A program made the translations under genes and the position numbers. Positions 60,211-64,000 of a stretch of 64,000 nt of DNA are shown piece after piece. Within the stretch, counting starts at the first letter, position 1. The number at the start of each line of letters is the position of its first letter. The notes beneath the pieces are model-generated. The model was not told the DNA's origin. It made no database searches and saw only the letters and a list, made by a program, of their open reading frames with translations. Source of the stretch: Gorsachius magnificus (lineage: Eukaryota > Chordata > Aves > Pelecaniformes > Ardeidae); NCBI GenBank assembly GCA_034008185.1, contig CM067081.1, positions 151,186,258 through 151,250,257 on the forward strand, written 5' to 3'.

Positions 60211-60292
60211 GTAGCTTATCACCAAAGCAGCTCTCTTCAAAAAAGGCCTTGCAGTATACAAGAAGTTCTGGTTGTTATTTGCAGTCAGGTAG
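60211..60292 (-). CDS. TMTC1: TMTC1 internal exon (upstream-most in window)
   Basis: This is an 82-base internal coding exon on the minus strand. It follows a TATTTCAG acceptor and ends at a strong GTAAGT donor. One base completes a split codon, then 27 codons begin YLTANNNQNF and end KRAALVISY. The peptide is hydrophilic with an Asn-rich stretch, and it leads into the membrane segment that starts in the next exon. The exon ends on a codon boundary, which matches the next exon beginning in phase 0. TMTC1 is an ER membrane protein of the TMTC1-4 family. The family is known to O-mannosylate cadherins and protocadherins, and TMTC1 has also been linked to ER calcium handling. Assignment rests on continuity with the five downstream exons, which are more distinctive. 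The preceding exon is not in the window. Confidence 0.88.
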
Positions 60293-63200
60293 CTGAAATA
60301 TAAAGGGAATAAATATTTGTTGAAGTACTTTGAAACAATAACTCGTTTTTCAAACTGGAAAAAAAGCTGTACCTTGTTTTAACCGCCCTGAAGTAACATG
60401 TAGTAACAGTGACATAACTCTTATTCTCCAAAGCCCTTTCCACATGACTTGAGTAAAATATTGAGACCATTTCAAATAATACACACTATAACACATTGCA
60501 GTTTCCCCATCAAAATCTGGTTTTGGTTTGGTTTTTTTTTTTAAAAAAATCATCCATTAACTCCTTAATCCTCAGAAAACCCCCACATCTCACTAAGATT
60601 GCTGTCTTCAGACTCCCAGAAGACTACACCGAGACGACTACACCGAGACACATTTTTAAAAGGTCACCCAAACAGAGCAATTCAATTTTAGGCCATGATT
60701 AAAATGCAAAAACTTCTTGTTCCCAGCTCTCTGCTCAGTCTCTAGAGATAGCAATAACTGTCTAGCAGAACCAAACTTATTTTAAGCATTTTTTTTTCCT
60801 AAGTGTATTCTGCATGCTTCAGTTTCATTACAAGTCTGCTGACAAGGTGTTATGACAATTAACTGCAGAGACAAACACAAAGGTAGCTTACTGTTGTAGG
60901 AGCCTTCAGAAAAACCTTCCTGTTTCTCAATGAGAAAAATTAAACTGTATCTGGAGCCAAATTCTAAGGAGCTTTCTTAATATAACAAACAGCGTCACAC
61001 CTATGACATTAATTCAATGAGAATTCCGTTTCTATGTAACCTTACAGAGGCTTCATCATTGTAACAAAGCAATGAGAAACAAAAAGAAATACCAAAGAGA
61101 CAAGAGGAATATTTTAAGCACGTTGGAGCTAGAAAACTATTGATAAAATGACAATCGTAAGAAGTTATAAATATCAAGTAAACAAAATAGATTCAGAAGG
61201 AAAACAGTGGCAGGTTCCTCTGTGTAACATACAGTCAGTATTGGGATACTCTATTTAAATGATTTACAAAGACTGCAGCGTGAATCACAACACCTGCACG
61301 CAAGTTACCTTTCCAAGCATGAAAGCATCACACATTTCTCCCATCGAACGCCTAGTATATAAAAGGCATCTTATCTCCTCTCCAAGTTCCTCAAGACAGT
61401 CCATCATCTGATTGCTTCCACCCTTCAAGTCTTTGAAAAAACAAGATTGCAGCACTTCCTAATGCTGCCAAGAGTCTTTAATATCTGGCTTTTTGTTCAA
61501 ATTTTCTATAGTAGGAAGTTTGCAAGCCTGGTCACCGTGGCAAGATGGAGAAGAGATTACACTGCAGACAAAAGGACCAGGGGCAAAGCCAGCGAGAAAC
61601 AGAGGCAGCATTTAACAAGAAGAAAGCAGCACATCTGGGCACTCTCTACAAAATAACTGCTCTTCAGAAAACTCTCCTGAAGTGTCATGCCTGAAACTTA
61701 GGAACCAAACCATACATTGTCAAGCAAGCCAGATGACTTTCAGTCTTTGGTGTCTACTTATTTACAAACGTTGACATTTAAGCACCGAACCTGACTTAAA
61801 TGTCAGACTAGTCTTCAAGGGCTGAACTCCACAAAGTGCAAAGTCTTTTGAGCTCCCACTGATTTTAATCAGGCTCCAGCAAGTACAAGCGAGATGAAGC
61901 TAAGCCTTCAGCTTTCTCTCTCCATGGAAGGTCAGGTTGGCCTTCAAGTGTTCACCACAGCCCTGCTCCAAAGCCCACCAGAGCCATGGGAAAAGACTCA
62001 CGGTGACTTTAACAGCATTTGGATTAAACCCTGGTCTTTCATTCCCTACCGGAACATTTTATGAAACTCAACCCCCTCGCGATTTGCAGCAGGAACAGAA
62101 GTGTTGGGTTGCGTTTTGTTTATGTTTTTATGGGTGGAGGGAGGAAAGCCCCCTGTTAATCACGCTGCCTGACTCTTCAAGAACCTGTTTTCACTCACTC
62201 GTAGTTTTAACTAACTGCAACACTTTGGCCAGAAGTATTCCATTACAAGTATTTGCTTTAGGTGGAATTATTCTGGGGAAAGATCAGCCAGAACAGTTCA
62301 GCTTTTTCTCCAAGACTTCAATTAGAGCCAGAGGAGAGGAGCACTTTTATCGGTGTCAAGAAGCCTGCCAGCTTCATCCCTGAGAAACTGCATCACCTCG
62401 TGACCTAAAACTCGCGAGGCGGCTGTCATCTCCAGGCCATGTGTTTGCCACCCTCCAGAACAGCCACCCATGGTTGGGCAAGCTATGGGCTCGGGGGGCA
62501 GCACCTGCAGGGAGGTGGGGACATGCAGACCCTGCTGCTCTGCCACGCTTGGCGGGGATCTGGCTTTTGACCCATCGAGCTTGCATCAAAGACGTTGCAG
62601 GTGGAACAACTGCTAGGGACAATGGGCTGTTTGTGAAGGCAGCCCTTCAGAGAGAAGGCTCAACTGCATTTTAGGCTGCTGAGGCTCAGGAAAGCGCGTC
62701 TGTGCTTCAGGGCCTTGCAAACACCGACCTAGGTCTGGAGACCACCACAGAGGAACCCTCATCATTACCATCTCTCAAGCCTGGCCTGAGGAGAAAATTA
62801 AAGCCAGAAAATGAATGTAAATGGAAGGCAGAAGCTGCTCTTTCATCCTTGGTAGTACAGTGCAGGAACGCTTACTCTTTAAAAGTCTTGATTTTGACTT
62901 TTTTTGTCTGCGTATGAATAGCTAAAATGCTGCCCACACCTCACACCTTCCTTGCAGCAAGCATAACACCATGCAAGCTACCACACACAGTTTCAAGGCA
63001 CGAGTTTATCTGCAAGTCCAAGTTAATTTGAAGTGCTCCACCAAGTGGCAGGGTAGCTCTGGCCACTGCAGAGGAGGCCGTTTGAAAGCAGTTCAGAAAA
63101 TCCTGAAAGCCCCTCACAGTTTATGTTGTGGAGCAGTAACATCTTGAGGAAAAAAAGAAACCCCTGCACTGACACCAATTGCAAATCACCACTCTGTACT

Positions 63201-64000
63201 GAAGAGCGGATGGGCAGCAAGCAAGAAGGAACCAGAATGAAAGCAAGGGGTAACTGGGAAAAGGGTGAAGCAAGAGAGTTCAGAGCACCCTGAACTTTCT
63301 CATCCTTCCCCCAAATGCTTTTGCTACTTTGCAGCTTTGGTTAAGAAATGTTTCTTTCCTCAATAGTTCAATTAAGAAGCAAAGCTTTCCCATTTTGAGA
63401 AAGCTGCTGTCCTAAAGTCTTATTTGGAAACCAAGCCAGGTAACATGTTTCATTGCTTGGTAATCCAGCTGCCTGCCCATCAGATCAACCTGTAGGAGTG
63501 GCATAAACATGCGGGTTATGCTCATCAAAGCTTCACAAGAACCATGTCGTTTCCCAAAGCACCTGATCGAGGCTACTTCTTGTTTCAGGGAAGGTAACAA
63601 CTAAAACATCCCATGGCTGGTGCAGGTGAAGAACAATAAGCGGTTTATGTATTAAAATCAAATGAACTGCAAATGGGACCTGGGTGAGGAAGTTTGCTAA
63701 ATGTCAGTGAGACGCAGCATGTAAAATGGCAGCAGCATTTCGCATGTAAAATTGCAGCTTGCAAAAACATCTGCAGTTATGTTGAACTCCGCTCAGACAA
63801 CCTTAAGACCAGCCAAAGCTCTTTATTTTGTCTTTAGCTAGCACAATCAAAGAAATTACTATTACAACAGTTTAACTGTTTTATACCCATTTTAAACAGC
63901 TGCCTCATACAAAGTCATTTACAGGTCAGATTTCCATGCATTTGCCAACCACACCAGGCTGCCAAACATCCCGCTGTTCACGGGAACCACTCCCTAGCGC
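60293..64000 (-). other. TMTC1: TMTC1 intron, 5' side (partial)
   Basis: This is about 3.7 kb of non-coding sequence upstream, in the sense of transcription, of the first recognised exon. I searched the minus strand for the preceding TMTC1 coding exon and did not find it. The longest minus-strand frames, near 62.3-62.6 kb and 63.0-63.2 kb, show no TMTC resemblance. The stretch is mostly AT-rich. It has a 14-base direct tandem duplication at 60626-60653 and a possible fragment of a dispersed ancient repeat near 61850-61880. No promoter or CpG island is evident. Confidence 0.7.
60626..60653. repeat. 14-base tandem duplication
   Basis: The unit GACTACACCGAGAC is present twice head to tail without mismatch, 330 bases upstream of the first recognised TMTC1 exon. 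Confidence 0.85.

Noticed and set aside
62322..62622. Overlapping minus-strand frames that might be the preceding TMTC1 exon.
   Set aside because: Their peptides lack membrane helices and any TMTC motif, and the phase would not be supported.
1..64000. Prokaryotic-style systems (defence islands, CRISPR, toxin-antitoxin, operons) and a novel multi-gene system.
   Set aside because: The window is vertebrate intron and exon sequence of one gene plus retrotransposons. I saw no clustered genes, direct-repeat arrays or new coding modules.

Overview
The window is a piece of vertebrate nuclear DNA, almost certainly from a bird. Three things point that way: CR1 LINE copies ending in the ATTCTRTG-type 3' repeat, two solo LTRs of the abundant avian ERVL-like type, and short GT-AG exons scattered between multi-kilobase introns. 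I see no bacterial-type gene organisation, operon, CRISPR array or plasmid feature.

The whole window appears to lie inside one gene on the minus strand, TMTC1 (transmembrane O-mannosyltransferase targeting cadherins 1). I recognise six consecutive internal coding exons. In transcription order they are 60292-60211, 59228-59125, 45623-45434, 31519-31398, 15119-14955 and 7715-7602. All six have AG acceptors and GT donors, their phases join without a break, and together they encode about 258 residues. They cover the late multi-pass membrane part (DUF1736-type region) and run into the first TPR unit. The 5' exons lie beyond position 64000 and the remaining TPR exons lie to the left of position 1.

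The rest is intron. From left to right it holds: flanking intron with simple repeats and ancient CR1/MIR-like fossils (1-7601); a 7.2 kb intron with a second ancient CR1-like LINE at 12.29-13.34 kb (7716-14954); a 16.3 kb intron with a solo LTR at 16.25-16.83 kb and a broken 1.45 kb CR1 at 24.07-25.5 kb (15120-31397); a 13.9 kb intron with a well-preserved CR1 at 35.16-36.05 kb (31520-45433); a 13.5 kb intron with two CR1 3' ends near 48.2-48.9 kb, a solo LTR at 52.57-53.18 kb and a strand-skewed stretch around 54.9-57.3 kb (45624-59124); a 1 kb intron (59229-60210); and upstream intron to 64000.

I found no previously undescribed system. The points most worth checking are the two consecutive weak splice donors whose joint skipping would keep the reading frame, the very long poly-T tract at one acceptor, the strand-composition flip near 56.26 kb and three G-quadruplex candidates. 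Repeat family names come from recognition by eye, not from a database search.
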